Positions 27,845 through 36,949 of a stretch of 64,000 nt of DNA are shown piece after piece (the first letter of the stretch is position 1; each line of letters starts with the position of its first letter). A program made the translations under genes and the position numbers. The DNA lies in contig CAYHHO010000001.1 in NCBI GenBank assembly GCA_964356445.1, positions 6,154 to 70,153 of the forward strand, in the 5' to 3' direction. Source of the stretch: F1-60-MAGs104 sp964356445 (GTDB lineage: Bacteria > Planctomycetota > Phycisphaerae > Phycisphaerales > SM1A02). The notes below the pieces were generated by a model. The model made no database searches and was not told where the DNA came from. It saw nothing but the letters and a program-made list of their open reading frames with translations.

Positions 27845-29839
27845 ATGCCGCGCGACCTTCCTGTCGGCAACGGAGAGATGCTGGTCGCGTTCGATGATCT
27901 CTACCGCGTTCGCGACCTGTACTGGCCACATGTCGGGATGCCCAATCACACATGCGGGCACCTCCAGCGCTTTGGCATCTGGGCAGACGGGCAGTTTGCA
28001 TGGATCGAGAGCGCAGGTTGGTCGCGCGAACTGAAGTATGTGCACGATTCGCTGGTGACCGAAGTCCGACTCAGGAATGAGCGACTTGGAATCGAACTCA
28101 TTTGCCGCGATGCCGTCGACTATTGGAGTCCAGTCTATTTTCGTTCGGTCACTGCGACGGATTTGCACAACCGACCCCGCGATGTGAGGCTGTTTTTCCA
28201 TCAGGACTTGTCGATTGGCGAGAGCGCCATCGGCGACACCGTGAACTACGACCCCCAGACCGGCGGACTGATCCATTACAAAGATGACACCTACTTCCTC
28301 TTCAATGGCTGTGGTGCGCGGTCGTATGGCGTGGACACATGGGCAACGGGCCAGAAGCGAATCCGAGACGCTGAAGGAACATGGCGCGACGCTGAAGATG
28401 GCATGCTCTCGCGCAACACAATCGCCCAAGGGTCGGTCGATTCAACAGTCGGATTCTCGTTGATGCTGCATCCGGGCGCATCTGCCAACGTCGTCTACTG
28501 GATATGCGCCGGGAAAAACTATGGTGCAGTGAAAGCGCTCGACGACAAAGTTCGACAAAAGACCCCGCAGCGAATGATGCTTCGCACGGAGGCGTACTGG
28601 CGACTTTGGGCGACGAAAGAAGGATTCGATTTCACTCCACTGTCGACCGAGGTGCGCGATCTTTTCATTCGCAGCGAACTCATCGTTCGAACGCAGATCG
28701 ATCACGATGGCGCGATCATCGCAGCGAACGATTACGACATCACCCGCTTTGCAGGTGACACATACTCATACATGTGGCCGCGTGATGGCGCGTTGGTTTC
28801 CCAGGCACTGGTGCTCGCTGGGCAAAGCGAACTCTCGCAAGAGTTTTTTCGTTTCGCGCGGCGGGTGATCGAGAAGAGCGGATACTTCCTGCACAAGTAC
28901 AACCCAACGGGGACACTCGCGTCGAGTTGGCACCCGTGGACGATGGACGGCAAGCGCATTCTGCCGATTCAACAGGACGAGACCGCGCTGGTGGTCTGGG
29001 CACTTCGCCGCCATTTTTGCACGTTTCGGGATGTCGAGTTCATTCGGGATCTCTACAACCCGCTGGTCGTGGATCCCGCCAACTGGATGCTGCGGTATCG
29101 AGATCCGAATGGGCTGCCCATTCCTTCGTGGGACCTGTGGGAAGAACGACGAGGCATCCACCTGTTCACGGTTGCGGCGACGATTGGCGCGCTCAAGTCT
29201 GCGGCATCGTTCGCACATGAGGTCGGTGCACTTGATCGAGCCGCTGAGTTCGAACAAGGTGCGCACCGAATGAAGGAAGCGATGCTGCGTTACATGTGGA
29301 GCCCCGAGCGCAATGTCTTTGCTCGCATGGCGGTGCCACACGCCGACGGTGGATACGAACTCGACTTCACGGCCGACGCGAGCGCGTGCGGACTCTTTGC
29401 CTTCGGCGCACTCGAAGCGAGCGATCCGCGTGTGGTCTCGCACATGCAGATGCTCCGAGAAAAACTTTGGGTGCACACCGGCATCGGCGGCATGGCGCGG
29501 TACGAACGGGATCCGTACCACCAAGTCGAACGATTCGACACGGGGCGAGTGCCGGGGAACCCGTGGATCATCTCGACACTCTGGTACGCGCAGTGGCTCA
29601 TTGCGCGGGCGCAAACTGAAGAAGAACTCGCCGAAGCGAAACACCTTCTGCAGTGGACTTGCCAGCGCGCCTCACTTTCAGGAGTGCTCGCAGAACAATT
29701 CGATCCCTACTCGGGAGCGCACCTCTCAGTCAGTCCGCTCACTTGGTCACATGCGGCGTTCATGACGACAGTCCTGAAGTACCTCCAGCGGCACACGCAG
29801 TTGACTGGTGTCCAGCACGGAGTGTCGGCGCGCGCATGA
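27845..29839 (+). CDS. Glycoside hydrolase family 15 (glucoamylase or trehalase-like)
   Basis: 664 residues, cytoplasmic (no signal peptide). An N-terminal beta-sandwich domain (about residues 1-270) is followed by an (alpha/alpha)6 barrel starting around YSYMWPRDGALV. The two catalytic glutamates are likely in PSWDLWEERRG (Glu433) and SGVLAEQFDPYSG (Glu617). Known members release glucose from alpha-glucans or split trehalose, so a role in turnover of stored glucan is possible but not proven. Its stop overlaps the start of the M28 peptidase by four bases (ATGA). Confidence 0.9.
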   Translation: MPRDLPVGNGEMLVAFDDLYRVRDLYWPHVGMPNHTCGHLQRFGIWADGQFAWIESAGWSRELKYVHDSLVTEVRLRNERLGIELICRDAVDYWSPVYFRSVTATDLHNRPRDVRLFFHQDLSIGESAIGDTVNYDPQTGGLIHYKDDTYFLFNGCGARSYGVDTWATGQKRIRDAEGTWRDAEDGMLSRNTIAQGSVDSTVGFSLMLHPGASANVVYWICAGKNYGAVKALDDKVRQKTPQRMMLRTEAYWRLWATKEGFDFTPLSTEVRDLFIRSELIVRTQIDHDGAIIAANDYDITRFAGDTYSYMWPRDGALVSQALVLAGQSELSQEFFRFARRVIEKSGYFLHKYNPTGTLASSWHPWTMDGKRILPIQQDETALVVWALRRHFCTFRDVEFIRDLYNPLVVDPANWMLRYRDPNGLPIPSWDLWEERRGIHLFTVAATIGALKSAASFAHEVGALDRAAEFEQGAHRMKEAMLRYMWSPERNVFARMAVPHADGGYELDFTADASACGLFAFGALEASDPRVVSHMQMLREKLWVHTGIGGMARYERDPYHQVERFDTGRVPGNPWIISTLWYAQWLIARAQTEEELAEAKHLLQWTCQRASLSGVLAEQFDPYSGAHLSVSPLTWSHAAFMTTVLKYLQRHTQLTGVQHGVSARA

Positions 29840-31629
29840 CGCTCGCTTGCGCGACACGCAAGCGGGCGCCCCTCGTGGTGGCTTGCGCCTTCATTGTGAT
29901 CGTCGCATTGACCGCACTGCGACACTTCCCCAGCGCAATCCAAGAATCGGCAGACTTGGGCGCATTTGGTGGGCATCGTGCACGCGAGGAACTTGTCCGC
30001 TTTATCGCAGATGGATCCGCGCGGGCAGTCGCGACGCCAGGCCACGATGCCGCGCTCGTGCGCCTGCAAGAGAGAGTCACCCGACTCTGCGCAGATGGTC
30101 GGTGCACGCTGACCGAGCAATCGTTCTTCGCGCGTGGATGGAAACGCACGGCTGTCGCGATGACGAACCTGCTCGTACGAGTACGCGGGACTCATCCCGA
30201 CGCCAAGCCCCCCTATGTCCTGCTGAGCGTCCACTATGACGGTGTTCCAATGGGGCCTGGTGCCGGCGACAACGGTGCTGGGGTTGCGTGTGCCCTTGAG
30301 ATCATCCGCGCGCTGACTGCAACACCCCCTGCAAACGATGTCCTCGTGCTGTTCTGCGACGGCGAAGAAACAGGACTGTGCGGCGCGCGTGCGTTTGCGC
30401 TCGAGAATCCAGCGTGGAGCGAAGTCGGTGCCGTCGTCAATCTCGATGCGCGAGGCAGCGACGGACCGGTGTACATCTTCGAAGTCGGCGCTGACGGACC
30501 TGCCCATGCGAAGCTGCTCGGTGACCTCAATCTGCCGACACGCACGACAAGCCTCGCAGCCGAGGCGTACCAGCGGATGCCAAGCGGCACCGACTTCACC
30601 GTCTATCTGAGAGGCGGACGTCCCGGATTCAATCTCGCGTTCATCGGCTCGCCGCGCAACTACCACACAGCAGCCGACACGATTGCCAACCTCGACGAGC
30701 GCACGATGAATCAGATGGGCGTGAGCGCGCTTGCACTCGTGAGAGCCCTCTCCGGCGGCGCGCCGCCAATGCCAAGCGCCAAAGAGTTTTCGAAGACAAG
30801 TTCAGCGCGTGCCGCCGATGATGCCCTAGCAAGCAGACGCTCCGCCGTGTGGTTCGACTTCTGTGGTTTTTTCATCGTGCGCTGGTCTGCGTGGCTCAGC
30901 GTGGCAGCCGCGGTCGGTTCGCTGGCGGTTTTCCTGTTTGCGCTACGCCGCACACGCCGCGATGGCGGCGCTTCGCTCATCGGCACTGCGATTTCATGCG
31001 GCGCGGTCGTCATCTCAATCGCGCTCGCCGTTCTGATCGGTTCGCTTGTCTCGTTCGCACTCGACCGTTGGAGCAACGTCGACATGCCATGGCCTGCCGC
31101 GAGCATCTGGTGGGGTCAGAGCGCGCTTCTCATGATTGGCGCCGGAGTCGCCACGATCACATCGCGCTTCGTCGCGCGGCACAGGATGTCGCGACGCTCA
31201 AGCGATTGCGTTCGCTGGGATGCGTGGTTCGGCGGCTGGGTTGTTCTGGCAGCGCTCGCCATCACCGTCGCTTCCGCCGCGCCCGGTGCTGTGCATCCTC
31301 TGCTCGTGCCTTGTGTTGTCGCTGCAGCCTTCACCATTCTTGCGAGAGCCCTGCGATGGAATTCCCCAGACTGGTGCGCGGCCGCTGCAGGGATCGCTGC
31401 ACTTCTCGTCTGGGCTCCGATCGAAGCGACATTTGCAGACGCATTCGGTCTGTCGTTTGGCGGGTTTACCGCGCTTCGCGGCGCGCTCGTGGCGATTGCT
31501 CTACAGCCCCTCGCTCTGCAGCATCCGGATCAGCAACTTCCTTCGCGCATCCGATCGACGCCTGCGGGAAACGGATACCTCGCGAACACGCCGGTGCGAG
31601 GAAAATCCCACGCTGAAACTGGCGGATAG
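29836..31629 (+). CDS. M28-family zinc peptidase with C-terminal membrane domain
   Basis: 597 residues from the ATG at 29836, which overlaps the previous stop. One N-terminal membrane segment (APLVVACAFIVIVALTAL) leads into the peptidase: SVHYDGVP, GAGDNGAGVA, CDGEETGLCGAR, NLDARG and SPRNYHTAADT supply the His, Asp, Glu, Asp and His expected for the two-zinc site. About seven hydrophobic segments follow (residues about 340-560). Such membrane-bound M28 proteins act as aminopeptidases on the outer side. The last 100 bases overlap the convergent gene. Confidence 0.88.
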   Translation: MTLACATRKRAPLVVACAFIVIVALTALRHFPSAIQESADLGAFGGHRAREELVRFIADGSARAVATPGHDAALVRLQERVTRLCADGRCTLTEQSFFARGWKRTAVAMTNLLVRVRGTHPDAKPPYVLLSVHYDGVPMGPGAGDNGAGVACALEIIRALTATPPANDVLVLFCDGEETGLCGARAFALENPAWSEVGAVVNLDARGSDGPVYIFEVGADGPAHAKLLGDLNLPTRTTSLAAEAYQRMPSGTDFTVYLRGGRPGFNLAFIGSPRNYHTAADTIANLDERTMNQMGVSALALVRALSGGAPPMPSAKEFSKTSSARAADDALASRRSAVWFDFCGFFIVRWSAWLSVAAAVGSLAVFLFALRRTRRDGGASLIGTAISCGAVVISIALAVLIGSLVSFALDRWSNVDMPWPAASIWWGQSALLMIGAGVATITSRFVARHRMSRRSSDCVRWDAWFGGWVVLAALAITVASAAPGAVHPLLVPCVVAAAFTILARALRWNSPDWCAAAAGIAALLVWAPIEATFADAFGLSFGGFTALRGALVAIALQPLALQHPDQQLPSRIRSTPAGNGYLANTPVRGKSHAETGG

Positions 31630-32270
31630 AAGTCGCCTTGATACCCCGCGTCGTACATCGCCTTCAAGACAGCCTCACTGCTCGGCTCTTGTTGATTGTG
31701 GTCGAGCAGTCGGTTGCTCTTCGCTCCAAGGAATGAAATCGTTGCAACCGGACGTCGCTCAGCGCGTCCATCGAGCATCTGCGTGACTGTCCGAAATCCT
31801 CGGTAGAGATCTTCAAGCGTGAAGTGGTCGCGTCCACTCGGTCGCAGGAGTGCGAGGACGAGAAGTCGGTCGAGATCAAACTTCAGGATGTACGGCTCGC
31901 GATCTTCCTTCGCGTGAATGCCGACCGCCGTGCGAAAAACCTTCGCGTAACTCGTCACAGAGGCGAGAGTCCACTGGCTCGTCGGAACCAGCTTGAGAAC
32001 CTCGCCAAGAATGCCATGCGTGTTGTCCGTGTCGTTGACTCCACACACGAGCGTGCGGTAGTTCCCCGCGATCAAATCGTCGAGAAGGTGCTGCCCCCAT
32101 AAAATCCGAATGTGGCGCTTGGGATCGGCAGTGCGCGGATCGCCTGACGGAAGAATGGTGACCTTCGGTCCAGCCGATGGAATCTCGACCAGCCTGTCGC
32201 CGTCGCCTTCGTAGATCCTCGCTGCACTCGGTGTACTTTCGGACTTGCTTGACTTGGTCTGTTGCGCCAT
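31530..32270 (-). CDS. Conserved-looking protein of unknown function
   Basis: 246 residues, soluble, no signal peptide. I do not recognise a family. Segments that look constrained are ILWGQHLLDDLIAGNYRTLVCGVND, FDLDRLLVLALLRP and the C-terminal FARYPFPAGVDRMREGSC. The start at 32270 (MAQQTKSSK) is chosen over an ATG six codons up. It begins 60 bases after the DUF4340 gene and could be the last gene of the ABC transporter operon. Its 3' end overlaps the M28 gene by 100 bases on the other strand, so one end may be shorter in reality. Confidence 0.65.
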   Translation of the reverse strand: MAQQTKSSKSESTPSAARIYEGDGDRLVEIPSAGPKVTILPSGDPRTADPKRHIRILWGQHLLDDLIAGNYRTLVCGVNDTDNTHGILGEVLKLVPTSQWTLASVTSYAKVFRTAVGIHAKEDREPYILKFDLDRLLVLALLRPSGRDHFTLEDLYRGFRTVTQMLDGRAERRPVATISFLGAKSNRLLDHNQQEPSSEAVLKAMYDAGYQGDFYPPVSAWDFPRTGVFARYPFPAGVDRMREGSC

Positions 32271-32330
32271 AGAGCGAATTGTCCTCACTTGAGGATCCCT
32301 CCGCCACTCCAGCAGAAAGAATTTCGGCGC

Positions 32331-33476
32331 TTACTGGGGGACGCCAGGGACCGCGGGGATCGCACCGGGTTCTACCGCTGGCGCCGCAGGGATTGCGGGC
32401 GGTTCGACTGCAGGCGCGGCAGGAATCGCAGGATCGCTCTCGAAGAGTGGGCTCAAGTATCCCGACCTCCACTGCGGAAATTTGAACACCCACCCCTCCC
32501 ACTTCGGCGCAAATGTGGAGAGTTTCTCGTGAACGGCATCCGAGCACTCGCCGGGTGCGAGTCGGATCCAGATCCCATCGCCTTCTTTCCACATTCTCGC
32601 GTCGACTGCGTGATCGGCATCGAGGCGAATGCTCACCTGCACTTGACCCGCGCGAGAAAGATCCTTGGGCGTCTCGCGTCGCACATCATCGGGTTGGAAG
32701 CCGGAAAGCAAGTACGGCAGCGTTCCCTTCATCGCGTCGTGCTTTGGATTGGACGACGCCTGTGCCGCCGCGTTCACGTCAGCGGGATTCGCCGTGGCCG
32801 GACTCGGATCCACTGGCGGATCTCCCACGACGCTCCACTGACCATTCGACTTCGTAAGGGTCTTGCCGGAGCACTCCACTTGCTGAATCTCATCTGCAGG
32901 GATCTCGGCGACAGGACCAGCAAGCCACGATCCCAACTCGGTCGATGGAGTCATCGTGCCGACGCACCGCCATGCCTGATTCTCACCCGACGCGCGAGCG
33001 TAAACGCCCGCGGGCGACAGAACCCCTCGACCGATGATGAGGTCCGCGGCTGGGTCGGCTGCCCCTTCGACAAAGACTCGCACGTGCCGCGTCTCTTTGC
33101 TCTCGCTTGGACGTTCTGAAGACCAATCCAATCCCAATTCGCCGTGACGATCGACCTTCGATGTCATGCGCTGCGACTTCTTCAACGAGATGAGCCCTCG
33201 GACCAGTTCTTGGATCGCTTCGTCCTTGGCCGGGAATCCGTCGCGTGTCGTGATGATCCATCCACCGCTGGACCCGCGCTCGGCCCGCACATTGCCCGCC
33301 GCAGTTTGCACTTCAACTGCGGTGATCTTCGCTGCAACCGGGGCGAGTTCCACCATCGGATCGCCGATGCCGGTTCGGTCCACCGAATTCGGCCCAGCTT
33401 GCCTCACGATGACGGCCACGAGTACAACCACGAAGACCACTCCGATCACGACTCGCATCAGTTTGCCAGAGTTCAT
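32331..33476 (-). CDS. DUF4340-type membrane-anchored protein
   Basis: 381 residues. A single N-terminal membrane segment (VVIGVVFVVVLVAVIVRQ) is followed by a soluble domain of the type found next to GldG-like transporters: IGDPMVELAPVAAKITAVEVQ, WIITTRDGFPAKDEAIQELV and a second copy-like region with TLTKSNGQWSV. It ends in three 11-residue repeats rich in Pro and Ala (PAIPAAPAVEP). The ATG overlaps the GldG-like stop (ATGA), so they are coupled. Its biochemical role is unknown. Confidence 0.8.
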   Translation of the reverse strand: MNSGKLMRVVIGVVFVVVLVAVIVRQAGPNSVDRTGIGDPMVELAPVAAKITAVEVQTAAGNVRAERGSSGGWIITTRDGFPAKDEAIQELVRGLISLKKSQRMTSKVDRHGELGLDWSSERPSESKETRHVRVFVEGAADPAADLIIGRGVLSPAGVYARASGENQAWRCVGTMTPSTELGSWLAGPVAEIPADEIQQVECSGKTLTKSNGQWSVVGDPPVDPSPATANPADVNAAAQASSNPKHDAMKGTLPYLLSGFQPDDVRRETPKDLSRAGQVQVSIRLDADHAVDARMWKEGDGIWIRLAPGECSDAVHEKLSTFAPKWEGWVFKFPQWRSGYLSPLFESDPAIPAAPAVEPPAIPAAPAVEPGAIPAVPGVPQ

Positions 33477-35329
33477 ACCGCCCCCTTTCGTTTCCAGAGG
33501 CTTCGCCTCAGCCCAAATCCAACGGCCATCACCGCAACACCGATCGGCCACACAACAACATTGAGCAACATCAAGTGATGACCGAGCGCCTCAACTTCCT
33601 CGCGCAGGCTGAACTGAACTTGGCGAAGTTCCTTGCGCGCCGCCATCACCTCTTCCTGCGCTGATTGGAGCTGTGCCTGTTGTTCGCCCGTCAGGACCAA
33701 CAACTGGTCGGGTGACTTCTGCTTCTGGAGTTCGTTGACGCGATTCTGCGTCGCCGCGATGCGCGCTTTCAGTTCTTCTTCGCGCGCACGAAACCGATCC
33801 TCTGCTTCGCGCTGGATCTTCAAGACAACATCAAAGGAGCGCTGGCTACCACTGCGCGACCGCAGCGACAAGAGCGCGTCATTGCCGCAAAGTTGCTCAA
33901 CGCAGTTCACCAACAGCGACCCGTTGTCTGCAAACGCCCGCCAACCAAGGCTGAGAGATCCGAGGCGCTCCTCTTGGATCCAAGTTTCATTTCGAAGCAG
34001 GTCGGCATCTGCGATCACGATGATTGTCGCTGCCGCTGACTTGACCGCCGCCGCGTCAAGGGTGGGATACGCGCTGCTGACAGAACCAACGAAGCGACCA
34101 CCGATGACGTGTTTGACATTGTCAGACTTGAATTCGCGCAGCAGTGCCGCAGGATCTGCAAACGCACCGAGTTTCGTTCCATCGATCACCATCGAATCCG
34201 CAGAACTCTCGACGAGGGGAGTGAACTCAAGAGCCGACCCCGCCGACTTCCCCAGCGAACCGACCGAAAGCATGACGAGCGTCTGCAACACACCGAACGC
34301 CGGATCGTTTTGCGAAATCGCAGCCTTGGGCAACTTCAGCCACGCGACATAATCGATCGTCGCGAGCCCCCCTTCGCTTCGGGCACGGACACGCTGTGCG
34401 TAGCTGCGATCGGCCACAATTCGCCCAGGCCCCCACTCGATTCCCCACGCCTTGGGGAGCGGCCCAAGATCGCTCGCGCCGCCGCCTGCACCGAATCCGC
34501 CAGGTCCCGCCGCCTGCGCATCGGACTCGCAGTACGGATCAAGAAACAAGAGCAACTTGCCGCCACTGACTGCATACGCATCGATCGCCTTCAAGAGCGG
34601 CTCGCCGAGTCCCTTCGGATGCGCGATGACAAGCGCGTCAAACTTCTCGGGCAATTTTTCAGCGGTCGCGGCGACGACCTCCACATCGAAGAGCGTTCGC
34701 AGTTGCGCGAGCACCTGCCAGGGGGGAGTCATCTGCTGCGCTCGCGGATCGAAACTCGAATCCATCGGCATGCTCGTGATGAGCGCGACACGCGCGCGCG
34801 TCTGCCGAGACACACTCACGATGGCACGCGCGATGTCGTACTCCAAGTACGCCTCGTCCTCAGGATTGAGATATGGAATCCCCTCGCGTCGATCCGTGGT
34901 GCCAGAGACAACGAGCCCAAGCATGAGTTGGCGACCAGCGCCATCGGCTGTAATCGGCGCGATACCTGCAGCCTTCGCGGCATCTTCACCCTCGGAGAAA
35001 GGCTGCGGATCGATGGTCTCAACCTCGACGCGACCACCAGAAACACGCGCGAGTTCATCGAGGAATTCCTGCACCCGCAGCGCGTGATTGCGAATCACCG
35101 AGATGTCCTTCGCGGACTCCTGCGAGTAGTAGAAATCGATCTTGACCGGCTCATCGAGCGCCGTCAGCATCGCTCGAACGCCTGGCGAAAGCGTGTAGAG
35201 CGATCCCTCGGTTAGATCAACGCGCAGGTTTCCAGGCAATGCCGACAGAGTTGCACTCAGTGCGATCCAACCCACAAGCAGGAGTGCAACACCAAAGAGT
35301 GCCATCGACTGTTTGCTCGCGTGCTTCAT
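33473..35329 (-). CDS. GldG-like ABC transporter auxiliary protein
   Basis: 618 residues. An N-terminal membrane segment (LFGVALLLVGWIALSATLS) precedes NLRVDLTEGSLYTLSPGVRAML, a hallmark of the GldG/ABC-2 auxiliary family. A large external domain (IDFYYSQE, YLEYDIARAIVSVSR, VALITSMPMDSS) follows, then a coiled-coil stretch (about residues 515-575) and a final membrane segment with RSLWKRKG. It starts one base after the permease stop and overlaps the DUF4340 gene. In Bacteroidota GldG serves gliding and secretion, but similar operons occur in non-gliding bacteria. Confidence 0.85.
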   Translation of the reverse strand: MKHASKQSMALFGVALLLVGWIALSATLSALPGNLRVDLTEGSLYTLSPGVRAMLTALDEPVKIDFYYSQESAKDISVIRNHALRVQEFLDELARVSGGRVEVETIDPQPFSEGEDAAKAAGIAPITADGAGRQLMLGLVVSGTTDRREGIPYLNPEDEAYLEYDIARAIVSVSRQTRARVALITSMPMDSSFDPRAQQMTPPWQVLAQLRTLFDVEVVAATAEKLPEKFDALVIAHPKGLGEPLLKAIDAYAVSGGKLLLFLDPYCESDAQAAGPGGFGAGGGASDLGPLPKAWGIEWGPGRIVADRSYAQRVRARSEGGLATIDYVAWLKLPKAAISQNDPAFGVLQTLVMLSVGSLGKSAGSALEFTPLVESSADSMVIDGTKLGAFADPAALLREFKSDNVKHVIGGRFVGSVSSAYPTLDAAAVKSAAATIIVIADADLLRNETWIQEERLGSLSLGWRAFADNGSLLVNCVEQLCGNDALLSLRSRSGSQRSFDVVLKIQREAEDRFRAREEELKARIAATQNRVNELQKQKSPDQLLVLTGEQQAQLQSAQEEVMAARKELRQVQFSLREEVEALGHHLMLLNVVVWPIGVAVMAVGFGLRRSLWKRKGAV

Positions 35330-35330
35330 G

Positions 35331-36083
35331 TCAGGCGCTCTTTCTCCAGTCGATCATGAGCGTTGTGGCGACCAGCGCGGCAGCGACTCCAGCGATGAAG
35401 TACACGACGTCCCGCAATTCGACGACACCGCGCATCAGGCTGTTGAAGTGCGTCAGCATGCTGACGCTTGCGATCGCGTCGATTGCCCCAGGCCCCATCC
35501 ATCCGCGGAAGAAATCCAACACCAGCGGAAATCCTGAGAGCAGCACGAGAAAACACGCAACGACTGTGACCACGAACGCGATCACTTGGTTCTTGGTCAT
35601 CGCCGAAACGAGTCCGCCAATGGCGAGAAACATCCCCGCAACCATCGAAGCCGCGATGTACCCAGCGAGAATCACTCCATGGTCTGGGTCACCGAGCCAT
35701 GACACCGTGATCCAGAGCGGTGCGGTCAAGGCAAGCGCGACGAGAGAAAAAAGCCACGCGGCGAGAAACTTGCCGAGCACCGCATGCCAAATCGGAATCG
35801 GAAGTGTCGTCAAGATCTCCACCGTCCCGAGCCGTCGCTCCTCTGCCCAGAGCCGCATCGACACTGCAGGAGCGAGAAAGAGAAAGAGCCAGGGCACTGA
35901 TTGGAAAAACGGACGCAGGTCTGCCTGCCCGCGCTCGTAAAGACCGCCCATCGAAAACGTGAAGATCCCCGCCATAAACAGGAAGACAACGAGAAACACC
36001 GCTGCGAGTGGTGTCGCGAAGTAGGAGCGAAACTCGCGCCGGAGAATCACCAGCCATGGACTCGGCGCATTCGTCCCGCTCAT
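35331..36083 (-). CDS. ABC-2 type transporter permease (GldF-like)
   Basis: 250 residues with six hydrophobic segments (for example FATPLAAVFLVVFLFMAGIF, FSLVALALTAPLWITVSW, MVAGMFLAIGGLVSAM, VIAFVVTVVACFLVLLSG). The N-terminal ILRREFRSYFATPLA and the motif EERRLGTVEILTTLPI are typical of ABC-2 permeases of the GldF/NosY kind. The start overlaps the ATPase stop (ATGA). It forms the membrane channel with the ATPase upstream. Substrate unknown. Confidence 0.9.
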   Translation of the reverse strand: MSGTNAPSPWLVILRREFRSYFATPLAAVFLVVFLFMAGIFTFSMGGLYERGQADLRPFFQSVPWLFLFLAPAVSMRLWAEERRLGTVEILTTLPIPIWHAVLGKFLAAWLFSLVALALTAPLWITVSWLGDPDHGVILAGYIAASMVAGMFLAIGGLVSAMTKNQVIAFVVTVVACFLVLLSGFPLVLDFFRGWMGPGAIDAIASVSMLTHFNSLMRGVVELRDVVYFIAGVAAALVATTLMIDWRKSA

Positions 36084-36853
36084 GCCGGCACCTCCGCAGC
36101 GGAAGCAGTCAGCATGCGAAAGACATGATCCATTCGATTGCGCGTCACAGTTGCTGGTGCCATCGCTTCGAATACAGCAGGCGTCCCATCAAACACAACC
36201 CGCCCCGCAGCAATCACGATGGCGCGCGAGCAGACCGCCTCGACTTCTTCCAGAATGTGGGTGGAGAGCACGATCGCCTTCGTCGATCCCATGGCCCGAA
36301 TGAGTTGGCGCACTTCGTGCTTCTGGTTCGGATCAAGCCCGTCGGTCGGTTCATCCATGATGAGAATCGGTGGATCGTGAATAATCGCCTGCGCGATTCC
36401 AACTCGCCGCTTGAAGCCCTTGGAGAGCGTCTCGATGACTTGATCGAGCACCCCCTGCAAGTGCACGCGCGACACGACGCTCGCGATTCCAGCTGCGCTC
36501 TCTGAGCCCGACATCCCGCGTGCAGCCGCGATGAAACGCAAGTACTCACGCACAGTCATGTCTGGATAGGCGGGGGCGCCCTCAGGCAGATACCCAAATG
36601 ACTTTCGCGCACCGATCGGATCGTCGGCAAGCGAATACCCATTCATCGTGACGGTGCCTTCGGTCGGATCGAGGAATCCGGTCAGCATCCGCATCGTCGT
36701 GGTCTTGCCTGCGCCGTTCGGGCCGAGGAATCCGACAACCTCACCCTTCGAGACTCGAACGCTGACTCCATTCACGGCGCGCAGGTGCCCGAATGACTTC
36801 TGCAGGTCGACGGCGCAAATCAATGCTCTCTCGGACGGCATTTCGGAAGGCAT
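36080..36853 (-). CDS. ABC transporter ATP-binding protein
   Basis: 257 residues. Walker A GPNGAGKTT (residues 44-52), signature-like LSKGFKRRVGIAQA, Walker B ILIMDEPTDGLDP and switch His in VLSTHILEE. It drives the adjacent permease. The signature is the LSKGFKRR variant seen in GldA/NatA-type exporters. The start could be either of two ATG codons four residues apart (36853 or 36841); neither has a strong ribosome site. First gene of a four- or five-gene operon, divergent from the FAD oxidoreductase gene. Confidence 0.93.
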   Translation of the reverse strand: MPSEMPSERALICAVDLQKSFGHLRAVNGVSVRVSKGEVVGFLGPNGAGKTTTMRMLTGFLDPTEGTVTMNGYSLADDPIGARKSFGYLPEGAPAYPDMTVREYLRFIAAARGMSGSESAAGIASVVSRVHLQGVLDQVIETLSKGFKRRVGIAQAIIHDPPILIMDEPTDGLDPNQKHEVRQLIRAMGSTKAIVLSTHILEEVEAVCSRAIVIAAGRVVFDGTPAVFEAMAPATVTRNRMDHVFRMLTASAAEVPA

Positions 36854-36949
36854 TTCGGCGAGAAGGATACGCGGTCTCAATTCGGTGCGGTAGGCAGGTC
36901 CCCCCCGCGCTTCCCGATACATTGCGCGACTCTTCGAACTGCTCCTGCC

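Noticed and set aside
34109..35215. Open frame of 368 codons opposite the GldG-like gene
   Set aside because: Antisense shadow of a gene with clear family motifs and operon coupling.
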